Positions 12,701 to 22,495 of a stretch of DNA of 64,000 nt are shown here, piece by piece. The DNA is taken from assembly GCA_033816765.1 (NCBI GenBank), contig CM066291.1:4960001-5024000 (forward strand). The letters are read 5' to 3'. The notes beneath the pieces were generated by a model. The model searched no databases. It was not told the DNA's origin and was given only the letters and a program-made list of their open reading frames with translations. Source of the stretch: Nothopassalora personata. Its lineage: Eukaryota; Ascomycota; Dothideomycetes; Mycosphaerellales; Mycosphaerellaceae. Position numbers and translations under genes: made by a program. Position 1 is the first letter of the stretch, and the number at the start of each line of letters is the position of its first letter.

Positions 12701-13468
12701 TAAATAGATCCTTAGAAAGGGTTTAACCTAATACTATACTCGTTCTCTTAAGAAGATAGTAGTAAAGATAGGCTTAAGGTTCTTAGTTATAGAGTTAAAT
12801 AAGAAGTACGTATCTATCTAAGTAATCTAAGTATCGAACTTGTCTCGATCGCTATAGTAGAACTCTAGCTTACTAACCTTAAGGGATTTATTACCTACGT
12901 AAGTAGCTAAGGTATTAATAGTATCGTTCGCGGTCCGTAGTCGGGTACCTCTATCTACTTTACTAGGGGCGGGTATTCCCCTAGTACTCTATCGATCTCC
13001 TATTCTAGAGGGCGTTTAAAGCTATTAGGTTTAGTTAAACCTATAATCTTACTAAGTTAACTAATAAGTTAGGTAACCTTCGTTTAATCAAGATTTATTC
13101 TCGTTAAGTAAGAGTAGGAGGGAGAGTAGTATAAAGTAGTAGCGAGGTAGCGGTTAGGTAAGGTTATATTCTAAATAGTAAGATTAAATAGTAAGTTAAA
13201 CGCCTCGAAGCCGTAAGGGATCCTTAGCGTTCCTAAATAAAAGGAGATATTATTAGTCTTAGCCTTAATTACTTAATTACTAATAAGTAAGTAATCTTAA
13301 ATTACTAAGTCGCTAGTAAGCGAGTAATCTTGAATTACTAAGTAACTAGTAAGCGAGTAATCTTAAATTACTAAGTCGCTAGTAAGCGAGTAATCTTACG
13401 CGGCGTACGTAATCTCTATAGCTAATAGTTAAGCGTACCGTCGTAGCTTAAGCTAAACCGTAATAGCC
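9783..13468 (-). mobile_element. Ty3/gypsy element B, RIP-degraded, truncated within RT
   Basis: A second copy of the element A family. It runs from a 5' LTR (13468-13022) through gag and protease into RT, and is cut off at 9783, where A continues into the rest of RT and integrase. It matches A from 3895-7103 and 7892-8682, and so shows the empty site for the 762-bp insertion in A. RIP is heavier than in A: gag and knuckle are unrecognisable as an open frame and no ORF over 60 codons survives. Confidence 0.85.
13022..13468 (-). repeat. 5' LTR of element B with four 33-bp tandem units
   Basis: Homologous to 8266-8682 but longer, because the internal 33-bp array (13265-13400) has four copies rather than three. 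It is flanked on the telomere side by unrelated sequence at 13469. Confidence 0.7.
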
Positions 13469-13608
13469 TTCTCGTCTTACGGGACCCGGCGGTTTTCCTA
13501 TACTCCTTTTATACCGTAAAACCTAAAATATACTAAGAAAAATAGCCGTAGAGGCTAAGGCTAAGCCCTATATATCGTAAATATAATAAAATTTACTCCT
13601 TTTACCTC
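13469..13608. other. Short subtelomeric spacer
   Basis: 140 bp of AT-rich, RIP-like sequence between element B and the telomere repeats. No gene or repeat is recognised. Confidence 0.6.
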
Positions 13609-13792
13609 AGGGTTAGGGTTAGGGTTAGGGTTAGGGTTAGGGTTAGGGTTAGGGTTAGGGTTAGGGTTAGGGTTAGGGTTAGGGTTAGGGTTAGGGTTAG
13701 GGTTAGGGTTAGGGTTAGGGTTAGGGTTAGGGTTAGGGTTAGGGTTAGGGTTAGGGTTAGGGTTAGGGTTAGGGTTAGGGTTAGGGTTAGGG
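13609..13792 (+). repeat. Telomere repeat (TTAGGG)n, right-hand chromosome end
   Basis: About 30 uninterrupted TTAGGG units on the plus strand. The G-rich strand runs 5' to 3' towards the right, which is the orientation of a genuine right chromosome end, so bases to the left are chromosomal and nothing should follow to the right. The repeat stops directly at an N run. The translated Pro-Asn and Leu-Thr repeats on the minus strand are artefacts of this tract. Confidence 0.97.
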
Positions 13793-13892
13793 NNNNNNNN
13801 NNNNNNNNNNNNNNNNNNNNNNNNNNNNNNNNNNNNNNNNNNNNNNNNNNNNNNNNNNNNNNNNNNNNNNNNNNNNNNNNNNNNNNNNNNNN
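13793..13892. other. Assembly gap (100 N)
   Basis: Exactly 100 N, the conventional placeholder for a scaffold gap of unknown length. It lies immediately beyond a terminal telomere tract, so the join is suspect. Confidence 0.98.
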
Positions 13893-14449
13893 TGTATCGG
13901 CTGCTGACTTCATCTAGACCAGAATCTCTTCGAACAATGATGCGTTGAACCAAATGGGTGACTGCGGTGAAGACGATGTCCTGTTCCGGTGGAGCCGAGA
14001 AACTCTTCAGCAGGCAATCAAGCTGTTCAAGTCGTTCAAAGACGGCACTTCACAGTGCATCTATAGGACAGGCCGACCCTGCGAGCGAAGTGATGTTGTA
14101 CTTGCAGATCTGAGCTCCGCCAGCCACATTCCCAGCTAAAGTCCTGAAGATTCACTTGGCATTGTCGACTTGCAGCAGACTAGACCCGGAAAGTCCGAAC
14201 CAAGCGACCAGTTAACTCATCTTGGCGCTCTCCCTTCCGAGTCTACGGATGCAGCAAGCAGTGTACCATGCAAAACCAACTTCACGCGACGTCTCGCATT
14301 GCTGTAAAGTCAAGCTTTGGCGCCCGCACGACATGTAAGTGCGGTCAAGTCGGTTTGCTCACCCACTCCGTGATCCGGATCCTGCCCTCTGAAATACTGG
14401 ACCGTACTCCGTGCTGGCGGCCTGCTGCGTGATATCTGTCCCTCTCGCA
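13893..14449. other. Upstream region of the GH76 gene, arm A
   Basis: Normal-composition DNA at the contig start. An ORF at 13945-14139 has no recognisable domain and begins before any promoter context, so I do not call it. The rest is the presumed promoter and 5' UTR of the gene starting at 14450. Confidence 0.4.
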
Positions 14450-15599
14450 ATGTATCTTCGAACAAATCTCACAAGCCTACTAATCGCAGCGAGCCTCCCT
14501 GGACTATGCTTATGCTTGCCCACCAAAAGAGATGTTACCCTATCGAACGCACAATCTGCGTATGATGTACTTCAGCAATGGTACGATGAAGGTTCTGGCA
14601 CCTACAAGACTACGGGCTGGTGGGGCAGCGCCAACTGCATCGATGTGATCGGTCAGTTGGCAGCTGTAGATGGCAGCAAGAAGGATGAGATAGCGTCTGT
14701 CTTGGGCAATACTTTCGTAAAGGCGAACGGAGGATACTTCATGAACAAGTTGGTAGCATTTCTAGCTAGTATGACCACGACTGATGCCGAACAGTTACTA
14801 CGACGACAATGGCTGGTGGGCTATGGCATGGATCCAAGCATACGATTTGACCCGTGATACGAAGTATCTCAACATGGCCGAGACCATATACGACGACATG
14901 TACAAGGTGTTTGGCAAGACAAGCTGTAGTCAGAACAGGGGAGGTACTGGAGGAATCTGGTGGGATCGGATGCAGACCTATGTCAATGCCATCCCGAACG
15001 GACTCTTCCTCACCCTGGCTGCTCATCTCGCCAATCGTGCCGATGGCAGTCGTAAGGCTGCGTATGTTGACACGGCCGAGAAGCAATGGAACTGGTTCAA
15101 AAACACGGCTTTGTTCAACGACAAGGGCACTATCAACGACGGTCTTATCAACGGATGTCAAAGCAACGAGGAATACCAAGAGACAGTCTGGTCTTACAAT
15201 CAAGGTGTTGCGATAGGCGGCCTGGCGGAACTCGCCACAGCAACGGGCGATCCTTCTTACATCACCTCAGCGCGCAGCATCGCAGACGCTGCCATCGACC
15301 AGCTTGCACCCAGCGGCATCTTGGTCGACATCTGCGAGCGTAATGCAAACTGCGATAGCGATCAAACCCAATTCAAAGGGATCTTTGCACGGAACCTCGT
15401 CAAGCTGCAGAAAGCTAGTCCCCAGCCACTAGCCAAATACGCGGACTCCTTGCGCAGCAATGCGAACTCCATCTGGTCAAAAAACAGGAATGATGCTGGG
15501 CAGCTGAGCTTACAGTGGGGAGGGCCTTTCATCAACCCAGCGAATGCTTCTACGCATAGTTCGGCGCTTGACTGTTTGGTTGCTTCACTCTCGACGTAG
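14450..15599 (+). CDS. GH76 secreted endo-1,6-alpha-mannanase, arm A copy
   Basis: Glycoside hydrolase family 76 cleaves alpha-1,6-mannan backbones or transfers GPI mannoproteins in the fungal wall (family knowledge). Seen: from ATG 14450, a signal peptide (LTSLLIAASLPGLCLC, then LPTKR with a Lys-Arg processing site), SAYDVLQQWYD, TGWWGSANCID, then YYDDNGWWAMAWI carrying the adjacent catalytic Asp pair, GGIWWD, and TYVNAIPNGLFL. Frame changes at 14749-14794, best explained by a 46-nt intron (GTTGGT to ACAG, branch-like CTGAT at 14781), giving exon joins NN-YYDD. Exons 14450-14748 and 14795-15599 give 367 residues. The upstream in-frame GTG at 14411 is not used in nuclear genes. The C-terminus shows no clear GPI signal. 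An identical copy lies at 55392-56541. Confidence 0.88.
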
Positions 15600-15823
15600 C
15601 AGGCTGTGTCTAGGAGCACTCTGCTGTGCTCAAGTCTTGCCTGCGCATGTCTCGTAGGTAGCGACTGCATTTGGTAGCAATGCACCTTCATTGTCGCTCC
15701 TGCTCTCGTAGACAGGAGCTCCTACCAAGCTCGATGGCTTTCTATCTGTTTGCTTACCTTCGTCTATAGCATTTTGACCGCGCAACAGTGCTCTCCCTCA
15801 AACTGGCAAATTCCCTCCATCAG

Positions 15824-16540
15824 ATGACACCAAGGGTTTTTCTCAATATCCCACAAGGCCACGCCGCTATTCTCACCTTCCCGCACACAGTCCTCCCGCA
15901 GTACGACAATTCCTTCCCCGTCGAAGCAGTCGGTACCCATGGATGTCGTACCTGCGTCGGCGTGTATATCCCTCTCGGTTGCGGCGAATGCTTCATTGCG
16001 CACATCGACGCTCACATGGGTGTCACTATGGGACGATTCAATGAACCTAACATGTTCATGTGTAACAACACGGTCGCAGGAAAAACGCTCAAAGACGAGG
16101 TCAAGAAGAAGCTAGAGGTCGCACTCCATGAACATATCGCCAGTCTTCAGAATACGGAGTTGAAATCAAAGGCCATTGTCCTATGTCCTCGGCAGGAGAT
16201 CGAGGGTCAGCCTAGTACCGGGGCGTACATCGTCGATGCGGTCTGCGAATTTCTCGGGGTGGATAAAGCAGAGACGAAGACACAAGACGCTCATGGGTTC
16301 ATCGTCAGTCCTACTTTTGGGCTCGTTCAATTCTTGCGTTGGGGCGGTGATGGAGAGGCACGGCCTACAGATCAGAACTTTGAAGATGATGACTTTGAGG
16401 AAAAGTTTCCTGAAGAGTTGCCGAGCGACTGCGGGTGGACAGAACTCGATCATACGAATGAGAGGGAGTGGACTGCCCTTTGGTCAAGGGGGAGATGGGT
16501 TTGGGCTGATCCGGTCAAGGCCATTGGGCCTAGGTTCTGA
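15824..16540 (+). CDS. Unrecognised 238-residue protein, arm A copy
   Basis: Intact single-exon ORF from ATG 15824; the longer frame starting at 15788 begins with GTG and is not used. Seen: GCRTCVGVYIPLGCGECFIAHIDAH at residues about 40-65, a Cys then His-rich core; a helical segment KTLKDEVKKKLEVALHEHI; an acidic run EDDDFEEKFPEELP; and a Trp-rich end (WTALWSRGRWVW). The TCVGVY...HID arrangement faintly recalls the Cys/His core of CheD-like and N-terminal-asparagine amidohydrolase folds, but that is only a suggestion. It has no signal peptide or membrane segment. It lies 224 bp downstream of the GH76 stop on the same strand. Codon use is normal and there is no RIP damage. Identical copy at 54451-55167. 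Confidence 0.7.
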   Translation: MTPRVFLNIPQGHAAILTFPHTVLPQYDNSFPVEAVGTHGCRTCVGVYIPLGCGECFIAHIDAHMGVTMGRFNEPNMFMCNNTVAGKTLKDEVKKKLEVALHEHIASLQNTELKSKAIVLCPRQEIEGQPSTGAYIVDAVCEFLGVDKAETKTQDAHGFIVSPTFGLVQFLRWGGDGEARPTDQNFEDDDFEEKFPEELPSDCGWTELDHTNEREWTALWSRGRWVWADPVKAIGPRF

Positions 16541-17696
16541 TGGGGGCACGAGGGCTATGCACACAGATCGACGCTGCTCTATTTCAAAAGATGCATAGGC
16601 ATCATTCTATAGCTGAGCTTTAGGGTGAGGGTGCGCTGCATGTGACTACTAGTAGCGACATGCCAGCTTTCGCAGATATGCCATGTACCACGCAAAGCAA
16701 TAACGTCTAAGTAGATTCAAAGGATCGATCTCATTCCTGATGAGACTCAACGGCTGCCGGTGGCAACATACTTTGGAATAGCCATCGCGAGGTGATGCAT
16801 GGAAAAGCTTGGAGGTGGCGCTTGACCAGCACATTACATCTCGCATGCTTCATGCCTCATTAAGTCATAATTGTAGTTCATGTCTCTTCCCAATTCATTG
16901 TATTGCTTGATGCCGTCGATCCATCGCTACTGATGCTGTCAGTCTCCTTGTGCTCAGCTCATTCAGCTTATCGTCACCGATGGGCACTAACAGCGTGAAT
17001 TGGCGTCTTTGGTTGCCTTCCAATTTTCTCCTGTGCTGGCGCAGTGCCTGCGCAACACTCGTCCGCCACAACTTGAACATCTGTTGGCGTAGTTGCAGGC
17101 ACATTCGCATGCACATGTCATGCCAGGGACGAAAGGTCGTCGATGAGAGCGCCGGATAGTGAGGAGGTACTGCGTGTCGTCGTACATCAAAGGCATGACG
17201 AGTCGATAAAATTTGCCTGGGCGGAGGATATATTCTCTTATCTTTGATTGGTATGATGACTATTCGGGTCGCTGGAGTTTGAAGCGATGTTGAACGACGC
17301 AGGTTGTACTCCAGCAGGGCCTACTGCAGCGTCGCGCGTGGAGCAGATTGTTATAGGCGCTTGGGAGGAGGGCATGTTGGTTCACGCTATCTCATGTTTC
17401 AGCGAGGCGATGGGGTCCAGACAGGTCTGCTGGCAGACAGGACCCCATGTCGCAGAACGCAGGAAGCACAAGAGGCAACAATACCAGCGAATCACCTAAG
17501 TGATGACGACAGTAAAGATCTGGAGTGTCCTGAGTGTTGTGTAAAATCTGAGACATGTCTGACCCTGCCCTTCGATCTTGCCATCTTGCCAAGTCAAGAT
17601 CGTGACCTGGGGGAGAACACTATGTTTCAACAATGTGAAGGTGTAGCCTATGAGGGAAACTCATTCGCAGCAGTCCATGTATGTTTCGTTGTAGAG
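16541..17696. other. Intergenic, arm A
   Basis: 1.15 kb of normal-composition sequence. Several ORFs of 60-140 codons overlap on both strands and show no domain, signal peptide or consistent splice structure. I see nothing to annotate. Confidence 0.5.
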
Positions 17697-20321
17697 TTAC
17701 TGGAGCTGCGCATCTGAGTGCCCATTGACTAGCCATTGGTCGTGCCGTTGACCAAGCAAGCCCTTTGGATCAGCATCGAGCTCATGTTCGAACTCCATTT
17801 GATACTGGATGACCTGCATCGACTTGTCGCGATTCAACTTATCCTTGTGGAACTGCGCAAGCGCCGTGGCTGAGCGGATGACATTCTTGATCTGTCGACC
17901 TTCGATATAAGCTTGTGCAAGACTGTCGTATCCTGCATCGTCTACATGTACACCATTTTCCATCTTGCCCAAGAAGTTCTTCCAGATCTGTTTGCGGGAG
18001 TCGACTGTCAGGTCGTTATACTTGGGCGGGATGTGGATGCGGCAGTTGAAGGCGTCGTCGAAGGTATTCACTCGGTCGGGACAAGGAAGAGGATGCCTTC
18101 GTGGTACTCCAAGACACCAAGGAAGAAGGAGACCAGGCTACTGCGCTCCATGTCGTGAAGGCTTCGGTGCCTGAGGAAGACATCGGCTTCGTCGATGAGT
18201 AGAACTGGCTTCTAGGTGCTGGCCATGTCGAGTATGCGCGTCAGACGTTCGTTGAGGGTGGAGCTGTTGGTTCCAAGATCGGCAGACGAGACCATGTAGA
18301 GCGGACGTCCGGTGAATTCAGCAACTGTATCAGCAGTGAGCGTCTTTCCAACTCCAGGTAGGCTGTGCAGAGCCATGATCAGGCCTTTGCCTTTACCCTT
18401 GACGATGTCGTCAAAGTCGTTGCGCTGCTGGACATGGTTGGCGACCAGTGCCTGAACCAGATCCTTCTGTGTCTGAGATAACACAAGCTGCTCAAAGCAA
18501 TTGGAGTTCCAAGCAGGATCCGATAGCTTATGGACGAAGAAGTCGAGCCATCGCTTCTCTGCGAAGGAAGAGCCGCGGACCATAGCATTGGCACGCATGC
18601 ACGCATGCACTCACTGCTCATCGTGAAGGTCGATGTCGAACTCATCCTTGGGAACGAGGTCGACCGATACTTCTCGTTCTTCGCCATCTCCATCGTCATC
18701 ATAGACTCAGCGACGCTTCTTCCGCTTGTTCTCTCCCAGACTTCCAGACTTGAAGGCAACGACGCCGAAGGCATAATTCGCCTCAAGTCGATGGAACGTT
18801 TTGGTATCGACAACTACCCTGCCATTGACGTTTTACCTGCTCATGCCGCAAGGAGTCTGCTTAAATGCGATGCCGTTGTAGCAATGGAAGCTCATGCCTG
18901 CCAATGTCTCGAAACGTTTGCCACGCTCGAGGAGCTGCTTGCGCACGGCATCGGGAGATGGATGGTAGCACAGAGGATATGCAGGCAGGTCTAAAATATT
19001 CTCGATGCCCCCGAAGGCCGGAATGAGTCTACTGACGGTCCGTGTTTCTATGTCATCTCCGTTGACATATTCCATATCAAGGCGAAGACCTGAGGGGTTG
19101 GGAGAGTACCCATCATTCTGCAAAGAGTATGCCCAAGTTTGTCCATGGGCAGGTGCGAATATCTCCGTTGTATCAGGGCGGAATATTGTCCGGAGTTGCG
19201 AGTAAGATATGACACCTTGCTCGAGCAGGTTCGTGGACTCCTCGATGGTGTCATGGAACTGCTCATCGATGAAGTCCAGCAAGAGATTGAAATGCTCTTT
19301 GGCTTCGCCATGTTCCGTCTTTTCGCAAGCTTCCTCAAGCTCGTCCTTGTAGTGGAACAGCATACAGTAGCGCACATCGATGGTGATCTCCTTGCTTTGG
19401 AAAGACACGCCTGGAAACTTCTTGATTGTGGTCTTGAAGATGTCTATGAGGTGTCGCCAGTTGACCTTGATCTTAATTAGTATACTTGAGATGAATTGAC
19501 CCATTCTAGCATGAGACGTACCTGCAAGCTAGTCTTCTGGACGAACTTGTTGGCTTGATCCAAGTGTCGGACAAGGCAGAGAGCAAATTTGCTCCACCTG
19601 TGAGATCAGTCGTCAATCAATGACGTTCGCGAAGCAGGACAAAGCCACGGCGTGTGATAGAGCTGATAGCCTAATTCAAGTACCCATGTTTGGCTCGGCA
19701 AGAGTGCAGCGGACTTGCCTAGCAAGCACGGATGAAGTTGAGGCGCTATCAGCTCAGTCACCATGGTCGATAGACCTTTGCAAAACTCACTTACCAGTTG
19801 AACTGTTCCGGTTGTGGGAAGGGACTTAAATACCTCACCCCACGCGGATACCGCAAACGAAAGGACTAGATCCTCTGTTGCGAGCGACAGCGAGCAATAT
19901 AAGAATCTAAGATCCTTTCCGTCTGTACTTAGATCTCTCAACTCGCATGTATCTAATTGCAAAGGGGTCATACTTTCAATACCGGGACTATCTCTTCGAC
20001 CGTTCCCGCGTATTACAGGCACATTTCTTTCGTGCTTCCTGTCAATGTCTTCAAGGAAGCCTTCATCTCTCCTTCTTCGATCTGCTTAAGCTTCTTTGCC
20101 TCATTCTCATCGATGTCTGACGTGTCCACGACATTGCCGTTTGCTTGTGCAATGCGCTGGGGCATTGGTGGCTGGCCACCGGTACTCCTGCGAGCTGTCT
20201 GTTTGGTGCGGGCCATATCGTTGGTTTCCTTGGGGTATGAATCATCAAGGGATTCAATATCAGTAAGCAGCCCGAAGATGCTTTCGCTGTCAGAACGAGA
20301 AGGACTTGGAGGACGATGCAT
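17697..20321 (-). pseudogene. AAA+ ATPase (DUF7025-type fungal family) pseudogene, arm A copy
   Basis: Fungal AAA ATPase with an N-terminal DUF7025-like region and one AAA module. Seen, in order: N-terminal ORF (20321-20013) with an H3-tail-like segment; a spliced middle (50-nt intron at 19472-19521, GTACGT to TTAAG); ORF 19471-18833 (IKVNWRHLIDIF... to CGMSR); then KSGSLGENKRKKRR, RGSSFAEKRWLDFFV, Walker A region HSLPGVGKTLTAD, Walker B VLLIDEADVFL, and VNTFDDAFNCRIHI. Lesions: TAA at 18833, TGA at about 18707 and 18611, TAG at 18212 just before Walker B, and a frameshift at about 18072. The usual GPPGVGKT is SLPGVGKT. Most lesions fit C-to-T or G-to-A. The same lesions occur in the other arm, so decay predates duplication. 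Confidence 0.85.
20175..20216 (-). other. Histone H3 tail-like segment (MARTKQTARRSTGG), arm A
   Basis: Fourteen codons in the first ORF of the ATPase pseudogene spell MARTKQTARRSTGG. Histone H3 begins MARTKQTARKSTGG, so 12 of the first 13 mature residues are identical, with K9 replaced by R; K14 is Q. Similarity fades afterwards (QPPMPQRIA). It is residue 36 of the ORF if the first ATG (20321) is used, or the start if ATG 20216 is used. Confidence 0.8.
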
Positions 20322-20324
20322 CAA

Positions 20325-20785
20325 CTGTATACGCAGATCAGGGACATAGTTATAGCTTGGACGAAGCTAACCTGCCTGCAGCTGCCTAGCCGCAGTATCA
20401 CTCTGAGCTCGCGCATCAAGGCAGAGCTCGAGTGAGCCACGGGAACAACAAGTGAGCCAATGGTGTTGCCTCACTGATGTGACACGGGGTTGGAAGCTGC
20501 TGTGCCGTGTGATAATTCGAATTTGGAGCCATATTGGGAAACTCTAGCAGCCAATGAGATTAGATCCAAGCCTGATACTCAGGCATCTCTGCGGTGTCAG
20601 CCAGTATCACCGGCAGGAGGATCAATACGCTCGCATTGAGTCACATGTCCGCTTATCGATCAGCAATTAGGCAGGAAAGCCACCTGGTAACTGCACGTGA
20701 GATGACATTGGATGGCATCTCCATGACAGTGAGGTGAATGTCGATGGAGGAAGAGCCGGTGGAAGAGCTTTACCTCAGTAAACTC
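20325..20785. other. Upstream region of ATPase pseudogene, arm A
   Basis: Normal-composition DNA between the pseudogene start and the hairpin at 20786. No ORF or RNA gene is recognised. Confidence 0.5.
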
Positions 20786-20925
20786 AGACTCGCCGCAGGA
20801 ATTGGCTTTGGCTTCGCCTAGCGCACGCGCTAGGCTCGCTTAAGCTCGCTTCAGCTCCGTTAAGCACGGTTCTGCACCGTTCAGCTAATTAGAGGGCCAG
20901 GAGCGCCAATTCGCGTAGCGAGTCT
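20786..20925. repeat. 140-bp foldback (MITE-like) at euchromatin/RIP boundary, arm A
   Basis: Imperfect terminal inverted repeat: AGACTCGC...GAATTGGC at the left and GCCAATTCGCG...GCGAGTCT at the right. Inside lies a perfect stem GCCTAGCG/CGCTAGGC (20817-20836) and a run of related units (GCTCGCTTAAGCTCGCTTCAG...GCACCGTTCAGCTAATTAG). It sits where normal DNA turns into RIP-degraded DNA. Variants of its GCACCGTTCAGCTAAT core recur inverted at 26348-27740. Confidence 0.6.
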
Positions 20926-22185
20926 AAGACTAAATGGGGCTGTTTTAGTGTATACGAATTTAGCCCTATATACAAACAAGCACTATTACATTCGAAGGCA
21001 TACATCTCTATTACTACGTTGCTCTATCGCCTTAATAACTACTGCATTCGACAGCGTACGCTCGGCGCTTTTAATTGAATTAACAATGGCGTCGTCTACT
21101 TATTATAATTACCTACAATCGCCGTCCGCGCGATACGAGTCCTTACTACACGCCTTCGAAGATGTAGAGTTAGAAGAATCGTTAGACGAGTACTCCGATA
21201 CCGACAATAACGCCCCTAATAGCGACGAAGAGGAGGACTACATTAGATTCCCTCCGGTTATGCTACGAAGTCTACACGCGCCGCGTACTACGGAGCCTAC
21301 GCGGGTATAGTAACCTAGAGCAAGGAGGAGGTATCCACGACGGTAGGACGACGACATACCTACGTAGGAGAAGCTACAATCTATCGTTAATCTCCTACGA
21401 AGCTATAATTGGAGTCTATATAAGTTCCTATAGGCCTAGGTTGGAATAGTAGCCGGTACATCGAGCTATAGCATAGTACTTAAGTCGAAGAACTATGCTA
21501 CAATCCCGGCGCGTCGGACTGCATTACGTCGCTCTATTAAACACTAGTCGCTTAACGCCGTGTTATACGGACGAGGTTCTCGATATAACTAGATACCTAC
21601 ATCTCGTATAATCGCTAAACTCGACAACCTCGCGCGGTATTATCCTTTCGGTACCTTAAAGTTAACCGGCGGCACTAACATCGACAGTTTAAATAATATA
21701 GACTACGCGGTAGTATACGAGATTATTAAAACTAGTGCTCTAGTCTAGCACTAAATGTTACTGCATTTTATGAGCAATTTTCGATTATACTAGACGAGCT
21801 AGTTTCGAAGCGATGCATTAGATCGATCCGTATAATAGCGTATGTTCTTCGTTACGGTATTGGTGTTACACTCGAGGATAGCTAAACGATCTAACACCTT
21901 CTATTCGCTCGTGTCTATATATCTATAAGGATCTAGCACGAAGCGACGGTATATAGACGTTTTACATAGACTAGGCATCTATTAGAGCTACACTACTAGC
22001 AATCGCTTATTAAATAGCGTTATAGAGCATAGTAAGGTGCGTAGGACAAGTCTATAACTATACGTAATAGTACGTCGTAGGCGTACTATTAAATAGCTAC
22101 TACGTCTTTATAATGCTTAATCGCTGTTTTGCCTTATATCCGTACATGTATACCTACCGATTTATATACTCGCCACGCCTCTATA

Positions 22186-22495
22186 CGGTTTAGAACGCTT
22201 TACGACCACGATCGTCTACGAGCTATGTAGCTAGCTTCGTACGGTTTAGAACGCTTTATAACTACGGTCTTCCTCGAGCTATAGCGTCGAGATGCCGGTT
22301 CTAATAGATATATACCGTTTAGAACGCTTTATAACTACGGCCTTCCTCGAGCTATAGCGTTAAGATGCCGGTTCTAATACATATATACCGTTTAGGACGC
22401 TTTATTAGTATAGCTCCCTTAAGCTATAGAGTAGGCCTTATATAATAGCGGCTATGTAAATAGATCTATACGCTTTAGAACGCTTCGTAACTACG
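22186..22495 (+). repeat. Tandem array inserted in the DUF6589 gene, arm A
   Basis: Five copies of a unit containing GGTTTAGAACGCTTTA-like sequence (22187, 22242, 22315, 22388, 22468), spaced 55-80 bp, several followed by TAACTACGG and CGAGCTATAGCG. It lies in about 450 bp that separates the two halves of the DUF6589 frame, so it is an insertion or an expanded intron. A lone inverted copy of the core (TTCTAAACGGTATA) is near 27772. Confidence 0.65.

Noticed and set aside
13561..13953. ORFs encoding Pro-Asn and Leu-Thr repeats
   Set aside because: They are translations of the telomere repeat and the N gap.
14411..14449. Upstream extension of the GH76 ORF
   Set aside because: It begins with GTG; the ATG at 14450 gives a clean signal peptide.
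14766..15203. Minus-strand ORF of 145 codons opposite the GH76 gene (and other antisense frames there)
   Set aside because: Shadow of the GH76 coding sequence on the other strand.
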